From assembly GCA_003427395.1 (NCBI GenBank), contig BFEA01000865.1, positions 359,506-392,891 on the forward strand: DNA of 33,386 nt. The letters run 5' to 3'. Each line of letters begins with the position of its first letter. Position 1 is the stretch's first letter. This document shows, piece after piece, positions 18,802 to 30,410 of this stretch. The notes beneath the pieces were generated by a model that made no database searches, was not told where the DNA came from, and was given only the letters and a program-made list of their open reading frames with translations. The translations under genes and the position numbers were made by a program. The stretch comes from Chara braunii. Lineage: Eukaryota > Streptophyta > Charophyceae > Charales > Characeae.

Positions 18802-19533
18802 TTGGAAATTGGCGGCCGTGAGGAGAAGGAATTGGAAGGAAAGAAGGAAGATATTGGTCGCCGGGCTCGAGAAGTGACCAGAAAGTTGGGCAAGTGTCGG
18901 GATTCTATTGTCTGATTGTGCGTTGATATGGAAGAAGTTTGGCCCAACCTTTCAAACGTGTTCCTCTTTGGTGGATGGGGTAACGAGGTTCAGGATGGGT
19001 CAGTACCTGCTACCACGTCAACCCCTGGAACAACGCCTATGAATCGTCCAATGATGATGTCCCGGCCTTTGCTTAAGCGAGGGACGCCAACCATAATGGT
19101 GCGAAAGGGGAGGAAGACCTCCCAATCGCAGCCTGCACCAGGAGAGAGTTCAAAAGGACCTCAGGAGGAGGAGCCCATTCCGATAGAAGAGGGGGATGAC
19201 GAGGAGGATGAGAGACTACGTGTTGAGGATGAACAGCAGGCGAGACAGAGGGTCATGCAGAGGGAGTCAGATAAAGGGAAGGCTGAGGTCGAAGATGAAG
19301 AACCTCGAAAGAAGAAGAATGTGTACACGATCCCTGTTGAAAAAGGGATTGATTTTGAGCAGCTTGTGGATCGCATCCTAGGAAGTCAACGCGACTTGGT
19401 TACTTTGAAGGAGATCCTTGCTGTTTCGCCAAAGCTCCATGAAGAGTTCAAGAAGTGCATGACACGAAAGAAGGTCATAATAGATAAGCTCGAAGAGATT
19501 ATTCCTCCGGAAGCTAACTGGGCCCCTCCTTGA
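18802..19533 (+). pseudogene. gag-protease spacer of the giant-LTR element
   Basis: The same frame as the zinc knuckle continues past TAG (18799) and TGA (18913) to a TGA at 19531. It encodes a proline-rich stretch, then a highly acidic segment (IEEGDDEEDERLRVEDEQ near 19190) and a basic end with SPKLHEEFKKCMTRKKV. It has no enzyme motif. All three stops can arise from Gln or Arg codons by C-to-T change, which suggests one long gag-pro frame originally. Confidence 0.65.
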
Positions 19534-19539
19534 ACGAAA

Positions 19540-20295
19540 ACGGACTGGGGATGCGTAGTCACTGGTCACTTAAACGTTCAAATCGGCTGTGGAGAGTTTT
19601 TTGCCCTTGTGGATGACGGGGCCGAACTGAATATTATGAGGGAGAGACATGCGATTGAGGCTGGGATACAGATCAACCGCAACGACTTTGGATTTTTGGT
19701 TGGAGCCAGCGACACGACTCCAGTTTGCGGAATGACTAGTGGCGTAATGGTCACAGTCGGGAAAGTCAAGGCACGGGCGTATTTCTATATTTTGCAGGTG
19801 GAACACGAGGTGCTCATGGGAAGAGTGTTTCAGTGTCGCACGGAGAGCATAATATTCAACAAACATGATTGTACCATGTTTGTGGCTTTGTGTGATCCAG
19901 TCTGCAACTACTATGAGGTAGTAAGGTGTGCTAATACCGAGCCAGAGAACTCACGAAACAGGCTGAATCGCGGATCATATACCTTCTCGGAATCAGAGAA
20001 GTTGAGAAGGGAGAAGGAGTCTGTTGAGGAGGAAGGTGATCCTCATGAGTTCTCCTTGACATTGCCAGATATCTCGCAGGCGATCGATTTTGTATCGACC
20101 TATCCTGCGATTGATCCAAGCTTGGTACAGGCCTTGACGGAGGTTGTGGCCGACGAAGGGGGTGCTGGGACTATGCATCTCGTGTACCGGCCAAACGATT
20201 CTCGTATGGAGGAGTCCTTGCCATCGGCTAGGCAAGGGCCTTTTTTAAAAGACGGCGGCTCAGCGTTGGGGCAAAGAGGAAGTATAAGAAAGTAG
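19540..20295 (+). pseudogene. Aspartic protease of the giant-LTR element
   Basis: The retroviral-type aspartic protease cleaves Gag-Pol. The active-site motif reads LVDDGAELNIM at 19606-19638, with D-D-G where most elements have D-S-G or D-T-G. The second half has YFYILQVEHEVLMGR, the usual hydrophobic region with a conserved Gly-Arg near the end of the fold. The rest (19900-20295) is a long linker to RT, ending in a TAG at 20293. The domain itself is open. Whether D-D-G is active cannot be told from sequence. Confidence 0.78.
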
Positions 20296-20342
20296 GCGAG
20301 AAGGTTAGGTCAGTGCCTGTTCTGATCACTTAAGAAAAGGAG

Positions 20343-21527
20343 GTGTATTATGAAGAGGAACGTGAGTGGATCAGAACGATGAAGGAGAAGGGCGAAAATA
20401 GGTCATGTGGGTTGACGGATGACAGGATTAAGGAAATGATCATCGGGGAAGACAGTCTCCTCACCAAGGAGGAAACCACGTTCTTTATCGACGTTATGAA
20501 AAAGATTCATCTGGCTTATGCCTTCGATGACGATGAGCGAGGAAGGTTAGATGTCGATATAATTCCGATGATCCGTATACATACGGTACCGCATCTGCCA
20601 TGGAATGTGAGGGGTCCACGATATCCGAATCCGGAAGATCACCGAAAGGTGGTTGATTATCTTGATGGTAAGATTCGGACTAAGGTGGCTGATTATTCAT
20701 ACGGACCGTATGTATCTTATTAGTTCTGCTTCATTAAGTCGAACGGTGTCTTGCGATGGGTTCAAGACCTGCAGAAGTTGGATTATGTGACAGTTCGAAC
20801 TGCTTGCGGGCTTCCGAACGCAGATCAACTTTCAGAATCCTGTGCGGGCAGACCCATCATCACCCTGATTGATTTGTACTCAGGATATGATCAGTTCCCG
20901 CTGTACACAGCAGATCGGTCTATGACGGCTATGCATACGCCTCGGGGACTGCTTCATATGTGCGCGGCACCACAGGGTTGGGCGAATGTCGCCGCAATTG
21001 TACAGCGGTATATGATGAAGGTCATGCAACCGCTTTGTTCGAACGTGACCTCTCCATATATCGACGATTTGGCCATCCCAGGACCTCGCGTCAAGGATGA
21101 GACTGAGGTGTTACCCGGCGTTTGGAAGTCCGTGTGGGAACACATCAGTAATGTAGAAAAGGTTCTGAAGAAACTGAAGGAGTATAACCTCACGGCTAGT
21201 GGGGTTAAATCAAGATATTTTATGAGGAAGGCGGTAATACTGGGATTCCTATGTGATGAGAAGGGTCGTCGGCCAGATGCCAAGAAGACAAACAAAATTC
21301 TGGAATGGCCGACTCCCTTCAGATCGATTACCGAGGTGCAGAGCTTCCTTGGAACTTGCAGATTTTGGCGTATATTTATCCGCAGGTTGGCAGCGAGAGT
21401 GGAACACTTGCGGAAATTAGTACGCAAGAATCAGATATGGGAATGGGGACCAAAGCAACAGGTGGCCGTTGATGATATAAAGGTTGAGTTTCGAGAAGGC
21501 GGCCTGATTTTGGGAGTTCCTTACTAA
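20343..21527 (+). pseudogene. Reverse transcriptase of the giant-LTR element
   Basis: RT copies the element RNA into DNA. In order: LTKEETTFFIDV and the FDDDERGRLDVD stretch (N-terminal), a TAG at 20721-20723 where related proteins have Trp (before FCFIK), RWVQDLQKLDYVTV (20753), LIDLYSGYDQFPLY (20865), APQGWANV (20975), catalytic YIDD at 21057-21068, ILGFLCDEKGRRPDAKK (21240), WPTPFRSITEVQSFLG and FWRIFIRRLA (21365). One frame covers all of it apart from the single stop. The end at 21525 is followed by a shift into the RNase H frame. Confidence 0.9.
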
Positions 21528-21960
21528 GGCTTACTTTGATGATGAGGTAGGGCATCCTTTCATCATTGAGACTGATGCAGGCCCCACTGCTCTGGGTGGT
21601 GTCCTGGTTCAAAAAGATGGGGAAGGACGGGAGCGACCCTTGAGGTTTGATAGAAGGACTCTGCACGCTGCTGAGAGGAACTATTTCCAGCTCAAAAAGG
21701 AAACACTCGTTGTGCTTCACTGTCTACGTATCTTCAGGAATTACGTGTTTGGCAGGCGGTTTATTATGCGAGTTGATCCCACAACTCTGGCTCAATCACT
21801 CAAGAACTATTCTCCTTCCGATCCAACCATTGCTTGATGGCTGACGTACATTTGGATGCTCAATTTTGAAATTGAACGTATTTCAAGCACTCAGAATCGC
21901 GCAGATGGATTGAGTCGTGTTGATTGTAACTCATCGACGGATCAGGCTAAGGATTCAGTC
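21528..21960 (+). pseudogene. RNase H of the giant-LTR element
   Basis: From about 21535 the frame reads FDDEVGHPFIIETDAGPTAL (first catalytic Asp), then RFDRRTLHAAERNYFQLKKE, containing the catalytic Glu, RRFIMRVDPTTLAQSL with an Asp, a TGA at 21835 where relatives have Arg before WLTYIW, and FEIERISSTQNRADGLSRVD with the final Asp. The DGLSRV ending is typical for the RNase H of Ty3/gypsy elements. One stop breaks it. Confidence 0.85.
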
Positions 21961-22626
21961 CCTGTGGATGGGTTCCTGGAAGGAGCAGAGTTGCAATTAA
22001 GTATTAATTCATATACTTACTTAGCAGATGCAGCTACCGGACATGGGAGAACTATTTGGAATGCTCCTAATTTCCATCACGTGTGATCAGAGTTAGTGAT
22101 GAGGGAGCCATTCATTGAAGAGGACCCATGGGGTGAAAGAACATCAGAGCAAATGATGAGTTTGGCTTTATCAGATGAAGTCGAGCTTATCAGAAAGCCG
22201 TTGACGATTGAGTATGGGCACGAGCAAGTTGATAGAACTTTCAGGATCGCTGGGGAAATGTCTTTCCTCGTGAATTCTCTGATTCACGAGGACCGCCTGA
22301 GAATGATGAGTGAAGAAGTGGAGGGCAGTAAGATCAAAGAGGCTTTCAGAGAAGGGGCGTATGATGGGGAGTATAAAATGATGGGGATGTGGTTGAATGG
22401 TGAGTTGAGAGAGAATGAGGTGGAACCAGTTGTTCGTCAAAAGAGTAAGGACTTCATCGTACGATATGGTTATCTTTTTAAAAAATCTGCCGATGGTATT
22501 CCAAAGAGAGTGGTATGTGGGATTGCACGACAACTTGATGTGATCGCTGCCTTGCATGATGGGGTAGCAGGTGGACATAGATCAGCACGAATGACATTGA
22601 ATAAGATTCATCATCTTTATTTTTAG
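21961..22626 (+). pseudogene. RNase H-integrase linker and integrase zinc region of the giant-LTR element
   Basis: A charged linker (to about 22440, with a TGA at 22084) leads to FIVRYGYLFKKSADGIPKRV, then the zinc-region His pair in AALHDGVAGGHRSARMTL (22550) and LYF followed by TAG at 22624, where relatives have Trp (LYFWEG). It corresponds to 3466-4180 of fragment B. Confidence 0.78.
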
Positions 22627-23103
22627 GAAGGGATGAGCAAGATGGTAATCGACTGTTGTAAATCTTGTCTTCCTTGCCAAAGACGATCTAATGTGCGCTT
22701 TGTTGAACCTCTTGACCCGCGCTATGCGGCTGAGCCGGGAGCAGTGGTACACCTTGATCTCTTGGTGATGCCCTCTGGGATTAATAGGTACAGATATATC
22801 TTCGATACGATGGATAACCTAACTGGGTTCGTTGATGGTTGTGCCGTTCGCGAACGTACTGAGCATGTTTTGGCAGAATGCATCGAAGAATATTATCGTC
22901 GGTACCCACTTGTTCAAGAATTCGTCATGGATCGAGGTGGTGAGTTCAGGGATGGGGAAGTGCAAACGCTTTTGAAAAAGCTTGGAGTAAACATTAGCTA
23001 TACTATGAGAGCACATCCCCAGGTTAATGCCTCAGTTGAGCTTGGGCATGCCACTCTCACAAATTTGTTGGCAAAATGGTGTGTTGGCGATCCATCAAGA
23101 TGA
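22627..23103 (+). pseudogene. Integrase catalytic core of the giant-LTR element
   Basis: The Cys pair of the zinc finger is in CKSCLPCQRR (22665). The DDE triad is complete: Asp at 22756-22758 (HLDLLVMP), Asp at 22930-22932 (FVMDRGGEF) and Glu at 23038-23040 (ASVELGH), with 35 residues between the second and third. The frame ends in TGA at 23101, where relatives have Trp (RWPVYL). The core would be enzymatically plausible if expressed. Confidence 0.9.
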
Positions 23104-23620
23104 CCAGTATATTTGCGAACAGCATTCTTTGTCGAGAATGTTACCATTAAGCGAACAACTGGATATGCATCGGTCACACTATGGTTTGGACGACATGCAA
23201 CCTTTCCAATTGAAAGTTTCATGATCACTTGGCGAAAGCAGGATGTGGAAACAAAACTCTCGACGAAGGAGATGTTGGAACTAAGGGCAAGAAAGGTGAT
23301 GATCACTGAAGAAAGGGTTGAGGAGGCCGCTGCTTCTACTGCAGAAAGTAGATAGGTTGACAAGGAAAGATGGGATAAGGGGCCTCATGTTCGTAAGGAG
23401 CCGTTGGAAGTTGGGGATATTGTTATTCTTTATGACATGTCCTTGGAAAAACAGTGGTCTCGAAAACTGGACAGCCGATGGTTGGGGCCCTATCGTATTG
23501 TCAAAAAATATGAGCATGGAGCTTATGAGATTGAGGAATTGGATGGGGCTCGATAGCGGAACTGGGTATCAGGATCGCATTTGCGAAAATCTATTCCAAG
23601 GACTTAATAAACGGATTTAG
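23104..23620 (+). pseudogene. Integrase C-terminal region with GPY/F module
   Basis: In the same frame as the core: PVYLRTAFFVENVTI, FGRHATFPIESFM, a charged helix with STKEMLELRARKVMITEERV, a TAG at 23353, then LEVGDIVILYDMSLEKQW and WLGPYRIVKKYEHGAYEIEE (23490), the GPY/F module that often governs target choice, and a TAG at 23554 before RNWVSGSHLRKSIPR. No chromodomain was seen after it. Pol therefore ends near 23607. Confidence 0.8.
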
Positions 23621-25147
23621 TGAATATGAATTTGATAATGGAAGACTTTATTTCTTCTTTTAATTCCTTTTATATATTTGGGATCATTAATTGCTGCTTT
23701 TTAAATGAGGACAGACAAGGGGAAATGTAACTTTGATTTTTTTGATTTGGGTTTAAATTGGGACCCATGGTCTCATGTTTTATAATAATTATTAATATCT
23801 ACGACTTCTGTTCGTATAATTATTTTTTGTAAGATTTTATGGTTGGATTGAAAATCCTGTTTCGACTCTTAATTTTGGAAAATTGCTTATCAAATTTTGA
23901 TGTAATGTGATGCAATACAAATTTTAGAATTTTTTTGGACTGGAATGTTATGGAACTCTTTGTAGAGATGCATGTGGTTACATGATGTATGTTTGTTGTA
24001 AAAGTTTTAGAACAATGATATATAATTTGCATTATATGGCTTGTAGGAGAGCACTGTGTTACTCTTAAAGACTTTTACTGCAAATTTTTATCATAGCCTA
24101 AAACTTTCATAATTCTTTTAGTTATCATGCTTTGATGAGTCCTGATGCAGTGAGCTCCGTAGATGGTAGTGAGGCCCATACCAAAACCTTGTTCGTGGTC
24201 CATAGTGGGATGTCGTCGCCTTTTCTTTTTAAGGAGGGTGGCTACACTATCATTGAAAGGGAGGAAGGTGTTATTGTGATTGTTGGCAACTTACCTGGGA
24301 GAGTGACGACTGTCGTTCGCCATGGGGAAAGGAATGGTCACCTTGATCCTGTGACGAGCGGGGTCGCCTCGCCTCTATGGTCGGGTCTGACCAGCCTAGG
24401 CCATAGAGAAGGGGTAGTTCAACCTCACAGGTAGGGGACTAGCAAACACATGATACCGGAATCGGAGGGAAGGTGGTGAGGCTCGAGTCTAAAGTGGGGC
24501 TTGACGTCGAGATGTTATCCCTTGAGGATTACACTCCTTGATGCATATCACAAGGGCTGCAGATAAAATATCATGTGTGATGACTCGTAATTGGAGTGGG
24601 ATACAAAGCCTAGACAAGGACTTTCGATGAATGGTTTCTCTCATAAATGGTTGGTTCAGATTCTGTCTGGACCGCCCAGAAGGTTAATTTATTTTGAAAG
24701 ACCCATCAGGGGGTTAAACCTGGCTTTTTAGATAAATGAATGTGCCAACCAACTGGGGTTTTGAAGGCTAGCCGGAAGTTTTTCCGATACCATTCTGAGA
24801 GACTAAATGATTGCTTTGAGTTGCCGCCAGTGGGATGATGCTGGAGCCATTCTGACGAAGTTCCTTGAATATTTTAGTGATTCCGAAATTTGATCTGGTA
24901 TAAAATTTCAGGTTTTGGTGAAAGGCTTGGCAGAGGCTATATCTGGTACCATTCCAATAAAGAATGTTTGAATTTTGGACTACCGAGGGAATAACTCGGA
25001 TTTTTAATTATAAGCTCGACTTATTTTTGATTGAAACAATTTTGTTATCATTCCCACTAAGGAGTTCCTTAAGAACCCAGAAATACCTACGTGCTTGTTT
25101 ATATATGGTGAACAACGGGGACGTCGTTCAATGGGGCCTAGAAATGT
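23621..25147 (+). other. 3' untranslated internal region of the giant-LTR element
   Basis: About 1.5 kb without a credible gene; AT-rich to about 24130, mixed after that. A 100-codon ORF at 24132-24434 has no recognisable feature and no counterpart. A polypurine tract is expected just before 25148; only a weak one (GGGGCCTAGAAATG, interrupted) is there. Confidence 0.6.
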
Positions 25148-25739
25148 TGTCGGGGCAAAAACCCTGACAAGGGTATTTGCCGGGGGTTTTTCAATGTCGG
25201 ACGATGTCCGACTTTTTCTTGTTGAATTGAATGACTTGGTGAGACTTACGTTGCCCAAGTTATTCTAACCTGACCTATGACCGAGAGACTAAAAGTTTTC
25301 AAACTTTAGTCCGGACGTGTGTGGCGTCCGAGAGTAATGGATGTGAATGGCAAGGTTTCGCTTTTGTCGAGGCCGCAGGTATGTGAGGACATGGGAATAT
25401 AAAATTAAACCTATTCTACCTATGATAATATACAGCCGCGCGATTCAGGGCCTAATTAGGCCTGGGAATAGATGCGTCGAGTATACGATCGCGACGCAGG
25501 AGGAATAAGAAGTCTGGGCCTGCGGGGTTGGATTTTGAACCAGGGGGCCGACTGGCCGGTGCCGGGGCCTACCCGGTTAGGTGATTATCAGGTCGGGGTA
25601 GCACGGCTAACCGGTAAGGCACGACCAGTAAGCAGGGCCTGCAACGCCTCGAGCAGGTGAGGCCGGCAAGGCCACAGGCAGGAGAAGCCTGACGAGCTAC
25701 TAAGGAACGGTCGGCCAGGCTCCACAGCCTTCAAATAGA

Positions 25740-25855
25740 AGGGCTGGTCCTACTACAACCGTAGTAGGAGCCAGCCCAGAAGGTAAACACAACAGACTGT
25801 CACCCCGCAGACGCGGGGATCGAATTCGTGTGTGTCCTCGGGCTGGCTCCTTTTT
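25740..25855 (+). ncRNA. Structured cassette in 3' LTR
   Basis: Same design as 11746-11859: a (25741-25756), loop AACC, b (25761-25777) and c (25840-25850), then TTTTT. Here b and c read GGAGCCAGCCC/GGGCTGGCTCC, so an A-T pair of the other copy is a G-C pair here, and segment a has changed to match. The B-box-like motif reads GGATCGAATTC. Confidence 0.45.
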
Positions 25856-25929
25856 GAAGCAGCCGGGTGAGCCAGCGCGGCCGATTTCGACCGTGCGATC
25901 AACGAGATCATGCGGTTGGAATCAGCCAC

Positions 25930-25999
25930 GCAAAAGAGATTAGCATGGCCCCTGCGCAAGGATGACACGCATAAATCAAGAAATGATCCAATTTTTTTT
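25930..25999 (+). ncRNA. U6 snRNA-like segment in 3' LTR
   Basis: CAAAAGAG, ATTAGCATGG, CCCCTGCGCAAGGATGACACG, ATAAATC, AGAAATGATCCAA and a T-run. This copy keeps CCTGCGC and GATCCAA, closer to plant U6 than the 5' copy (CCTGTGC, GATCTAA). Its ACAGAGA box is more altered. Confidence 0.85.
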
Positions 26000-26921
26000 A
26001 TAGTTGTTTTGTTCGGCGAGGTTCGAACTCGGGTCCATGGTTTGGAAGGGCATGGCCGAAAAGCCACGTTGGGATCTGTGAACTGACCATTGGCTTACGC
26101 CAATGGGAAAAGACTAGGAAAAAAAAAAACTATCTACGTGGGAAGCGCCACATGGCGCTCTAGGAAGTAGCAGGGGGCATTTCAAGGTCAGTGCATCAAA
26201 CTGTCGCCCGTGAAAACGGGCGGCCGTTTTTTTTTCAGGGGCGAGTTCTTTTGCTCTTTTTTTAGATTTCGTTTCAGATTTTATTCTTAGATTTTATTTA
26301 GATTTTTTTTAGATTTTTTTTTCCTTCTTTTTTTGATGTACTAACCTGGTTGGCGCCCGTTCGTTCGAACGAACGAAGAGGTTAATGTGCCAGACTGTTT
26401 CGTCGGACTTCCATCAACTCATCAGGGGGCTGAGCCCCGACAGTCCATCTAAGGATGGACTGACTTGCCAAATGCACCTGCCGCGTATTGCAGCTGCATT
26501 CGGAAGTTTCCATGGTGAAGGGTTGGGCAAGTCCGGTTCGGAGAGAGAGAGAGAGGTGGCAGCCAGCAGGTAGAGCGCCCGTTCGTTTGGGGCAATCTCT
26601 AAGCATTGCGCCTGTATTTGGCGCCTGTTTGAGCCACGTACAGGCGCGGGACAGGGGAAAGAAGCCCTGTTGGGCTTGACACTAGGTCAGTTTAGGGAAG
26701 CAGGAGGGGTGCTCGTTCATTTTCAAACTATGAGCTGCCCCTGAATTAAGAAGAGGGAAAGAAATGAGTGGCGGCCACGTACGTGGCCGCGGGGTTAGAT
26801 TAAATACAGGGGTAGGAAGTAGAAGAAGAAGGAAAAGATGGGGAAAAGGGAAACGTCGCGAATTTAATCGCGGCGTAGGACCAGATGCAGCACTAGACGC
26901 ATCTAGGCCCTGACTTGAAAG

Positions 26922-26946
26922 CAGACTGTTGAATTCCAACAGTCTG
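26922..26946. repeat. 10-bp-arm hairpin inside the 167-bp segment unique to the 3' LTR
   Basis: CAGACTGTTG, loop AATTC, CAACAGTCTG, a perfect stem. Further short inverted repeats (TTCCC/GGGAA and TTGATC/GATCAA) follow within the same 167 bp. Confidence 0.85.
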
Positions 26947-27131
26947 TTTCTAGTGGCCTGATACAACCATTTGGGCTGCGTCTGTCCGCGGGCGACAGCC
27001 AGATGCATTGCCAGGGCCTGAAACTTGGTTCCCCTAGGGAAACATCAAGATTTCCAGCCTTTGATCTCGTTTTGGATCAAGGGCCAGGCCCCATTCCGAG
27101 TTTTGGCTGCTGCTCTTTGCCCTCAGCTGGT

Positions 27132-27139
27132 TATAAAAG
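27132..27139 (+). promoter_or_regulatory. TATA box of the 3' LTR
   Basis: TATAAAAG, identical to the box in the 5' LTR, with conserved surroundings. A promoter here would read out into the sequence at 31291 and beyond. Confidence 0.6.
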
Positions 27140-29340
27140 AAGCCAGCAGCCAGCCAGCCAGCATTCATTCATGGTTGATGCTGCTGACATTCCACTTGAG
27201 TGAGTGCTGGCTGCTGGAGGAGAGGCTGCTGGTTGGAGTAGGGAATGAAGAGAGGTGGAGAGTGGAGCTCTGCAGGAAGGTTGAGGTTGGAGGCCGCCAT
27301 AGCCACCACCTCTGCGAGGAGGGGGAAGGCCGCTGGAGTGGTGCGGTCGCGGCATAGTTGGAGGAGACATATGCTGCCATAGCCACGGTTGTTGGCAATG
27401 GCAGGCATAATTGGGACACTGACGGGGAGGTGCTGAACGGCAACGACAGTTTTTTGTTGATGAACTGCGGAAGCGCTGCCAAATTTTTGTGGCGGTGGGC
27501 CTGGATTTCGGCGGTGGTGCGGAAGCGCTGCCAAAATTTTGCGGCAACAGCGCTCGTTTTTCGGCGGTGGTGCGGAAGCGTAGCCGAATTTTTGCAGCGA
27601 CATCGCTGGTTTTTTGGCGGTAGTGCGGAAGCGCTGCCGGTTTTTCATGGCCGTGGCAGCAGTATTATTACGCTGACTACATAAAGCGGAGGCTGGGCAT
27701 TGGCGCAGGGAAGGTGCCGCTGATGTGGTAGTGTGTTTTGAAGTAGTGTGAGCGTGGCGCCGCTGTGACGTGGTGACATTGGAGGCGAGTGGCAGCCACA
27801 TTGAGACGCTGTAAAGTTGCTGAGGGTGAATGGGAGTAACCTGGCAGGCGGTCGTCACAAGGGAATGGTGTGGATCACCTTGTTGACGACTTCGTTGTAA
27901 CGATCTTCTCATCTAAGGGCATTTTTTTTCAGGGCCACCTTTAATTTTTTTTGCGACGCGCAGTGCAAGCGGGGTTTGAGTTGGGACCACCGAGTATTGC
28001 GGCGATGGTGTGGGACCATCTGGGACCAAGTGAGTGGGGAGTGAGATTGAAATAAATCCTGTGGCAGGCATGTGGTGATCAGACTTGGTAGTTGGTGGAG
28101 GATTGGATTGGAGATTGAGTTGGCGCTATTCTTGGTGGGAGGGATGCCGCTGAGACTTGGTGGGACTACGTGGGACTTGAGAGTGGGAGCACTCTCCTCG
28201 ACGGCGAGCTCGCTTCAATCTTAGTAAGCGGCGCCTGAGTCAGTGGTGGCGCCTGAAGGAGGGTGTGGATTATCTTTCGTGAACAGCCACAACGTAAGTT
28301 GTACAGCCGATCTCTTTGAAGGAGTATTTGGCTTTCTTGAGTGAGCCGTTTCAACTTCACTCAAGGTCAGTTGCGACTCAACTTCCCTTACACTCCTGTG
28401 TGTACCCACACTTTGCACGACCCTTGCTTGGATTCGGGGAAAAGGTAGGGTAAAGTACGTGATGACATGCATGTGAGAGGGGGCTGACTTTGGTTGGGGT
28501 ATGGACAGTCTTGGGTCTTTGTTTTTGCTTGGTTGTGCAGGTGGGTAGATGGATGCATGTGAGAAGGGATCGACATTGCATTTGCTCAAGGGAATGACGG
28601 GGATGTTCACCTTTCTTTTACTTTTACCCAAATGCATGCAAAAAAAAAAAAACAATATAGTGAAAAGGTGAACTGACGGGTGTCGGAGAAACGAAATTCG
28701 TGGGAAGAGAAGATGAAGATAAGAAAAGACTTTAGTATCTTCCCGAATGACCACATTCTTTCTGTACCCGTCCAAAAGAGTCTTACTTCCCCTTCTTCTT
28801 GATTCGTCTAAGTCAACCCTTAGCATAGAGGCATAGAGAAAGTTGTTTGCACCTAAGGGTCAAGGCTTCTTCTCTCTAGGAGGCATCTGGGGCAGGGGTT
28901 CATTGCTTTAGGAGCCGGCCCTGTTATCGACCCAGAGTGGACCGTATCACGGGGGGAGTACTATGCTGAATCACGGTGGAGCCAGCCTAACTTCTGACAC
29001 CAGAACTATGTGTTCGGGCGAGGAGGGGTATTCCAGACCACTTCCTAGAGGGTTGGGTGTTTTGTAACTCAGAATAGTCACTTTCTCATGCTTTCGAGTA
29101 AAGGGGAGACTGAACTTAGTATCCTTTTGGGTGACCGTCCTTAGGAGCCACCAGCGTATGGGGAACTGGAGCCAAAAGAAGCCTAGTTCATGTTCGAACA
29201 GTGTTAAAGGAGTGCAAGTAGGCACTACCTTCGTGGTAGGACTGTGACACAAGAATCACGGCCCAGGGACGGAAAGAGAGTTGAATACAAAGTTGATATA
29301 TACACAATCGTTATGACAAAGTCATTATTTTGTCATTCAG

Positions 29341-29843
29341 ATGTCCGCAGGAGCAGTGATCCTTCAATTGTTTAGTCTGCGAGAGGCGGCGACAAATTGG
29401 ATAACAGTGCCAACACGATCACGTACTTGTATGATACGGAAAGGAAGATTAGTCTATAATCCACATGAAATTTTTCCGGAACGGGATGAACCGCGGTCTT
29501 GGGATGGAAGTGTAATGAACCCACCGAGCATTATATCTTCTTAATAGAGCATGAGCAACGTATCGTGCGGTATGAATTTGTGTCTCCTCATCCATCCCGA
29601 GATTACAGAAACATGAATCTCGTTGTGATTCATGAAGCAAATTCCGTTAGAGAAGACATTCCTGAGATCAGAGGAATGTTTCTCTGTATTGTGTTATGGC
29701 TGAACGATCAGCAAGACCCGTTCAACCTCTCTCATCACGTAAGGCGGGTGCGAGCGAATAAATTTAATATCATCCGCACGGAATGTTTTAACGTCACCGC
29801 ATTCGATGACGAGGCTTGTGAGATCTGGGAACGTCTCTTCTAA
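29341..29843 (+). pseudogene. LTR ORF A, 3' LTR copy
   Basis: Same ATG after a TTCAG as in the 5' LTR. The first ~60 codons (29341-29544 frame) are intact here, including the part deleted in the other copy (TCMIRKGRLVYNPHEIFPER), but a one-base loss near 29525 shifts the frame before the LEHEQRIVRY-like part, which is open to TAA at 29841. Reading both copies together implies an original ORF of about 165-170 codons. Function unknown. Confidence 0.5.
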
Positions 29844-29866
29844 CAGGCGACTCTTTCGGTGTGCAG

Positions 29867-30410
29867 ATGCCTAGCGGGCGGCGGGATCTTACTCAGGCCA
29901 GATATCTGGTGGTTCGCGACACTATGGACGGGGTGCTGATCCGGCGCACGGAGCAACTATTACTGGTTCGAGATGAAGCGCCCACACGTTGGGTAGGTTT
30001 TACTCAGGGATGGGCTAGGATTTTTTCCCAACTCGCGCGCGGAAGTCCGAGCCAATGTGGCACAGCTTCCGAATGAATTCCATGAATATACTTTGTATTT
30101 CCATCGTGCGAGTAACCTCCAATGCCTTTCTCGGGTCATTGTGAGCGTTAAAATTACCCTGTCCGGGGAACGCTATGGCATCATCCGGATTAAGTACACC
30201 ATGACTACGCACCTCTTTAGGATACGACAAACGTTTTGTGCCATAGTTTAGACGCTCGCCTCATGGATAGCTTCTCTCTATGCGACACGAAAGGTTCGAG
30301 TCATGCGAGGTGGACGCATTACCACATTGACTTTTGATGACGACGAGCTTACACGACTCGACCAGATAGAGGTTGAGGCCCGCGAGGGCCGACAAGTTTA
30401 TCCTGCCTAG
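29867..30410 (+). pseudogene. LTR ORF B, 3' LTR copy
   Basis: ATG after GTGCAG as in the 5' copy. The first frame ends in TGA at 30074-30076; the continuation is +1 and ends early in a TAG at 30249-30251, where the 5' copy has TGG. Only one copy of the ten-codon unit duplicated in the 5' LTR is present. The original end is at 30408-30410. Confidence 0.48.

Noticed and set aside
24130-24160. Hammerhead ribozyme (TGATGAGTCC near 24135)
   Set aside because: The matching GAAA and cleavage-site parts with the required stems are not present nearby.
24132-24434. 100-codon ORF in the 3' region of the giant element
   Set aside because: No motif, no counterpart in fragment B, and of a length expected by chance.
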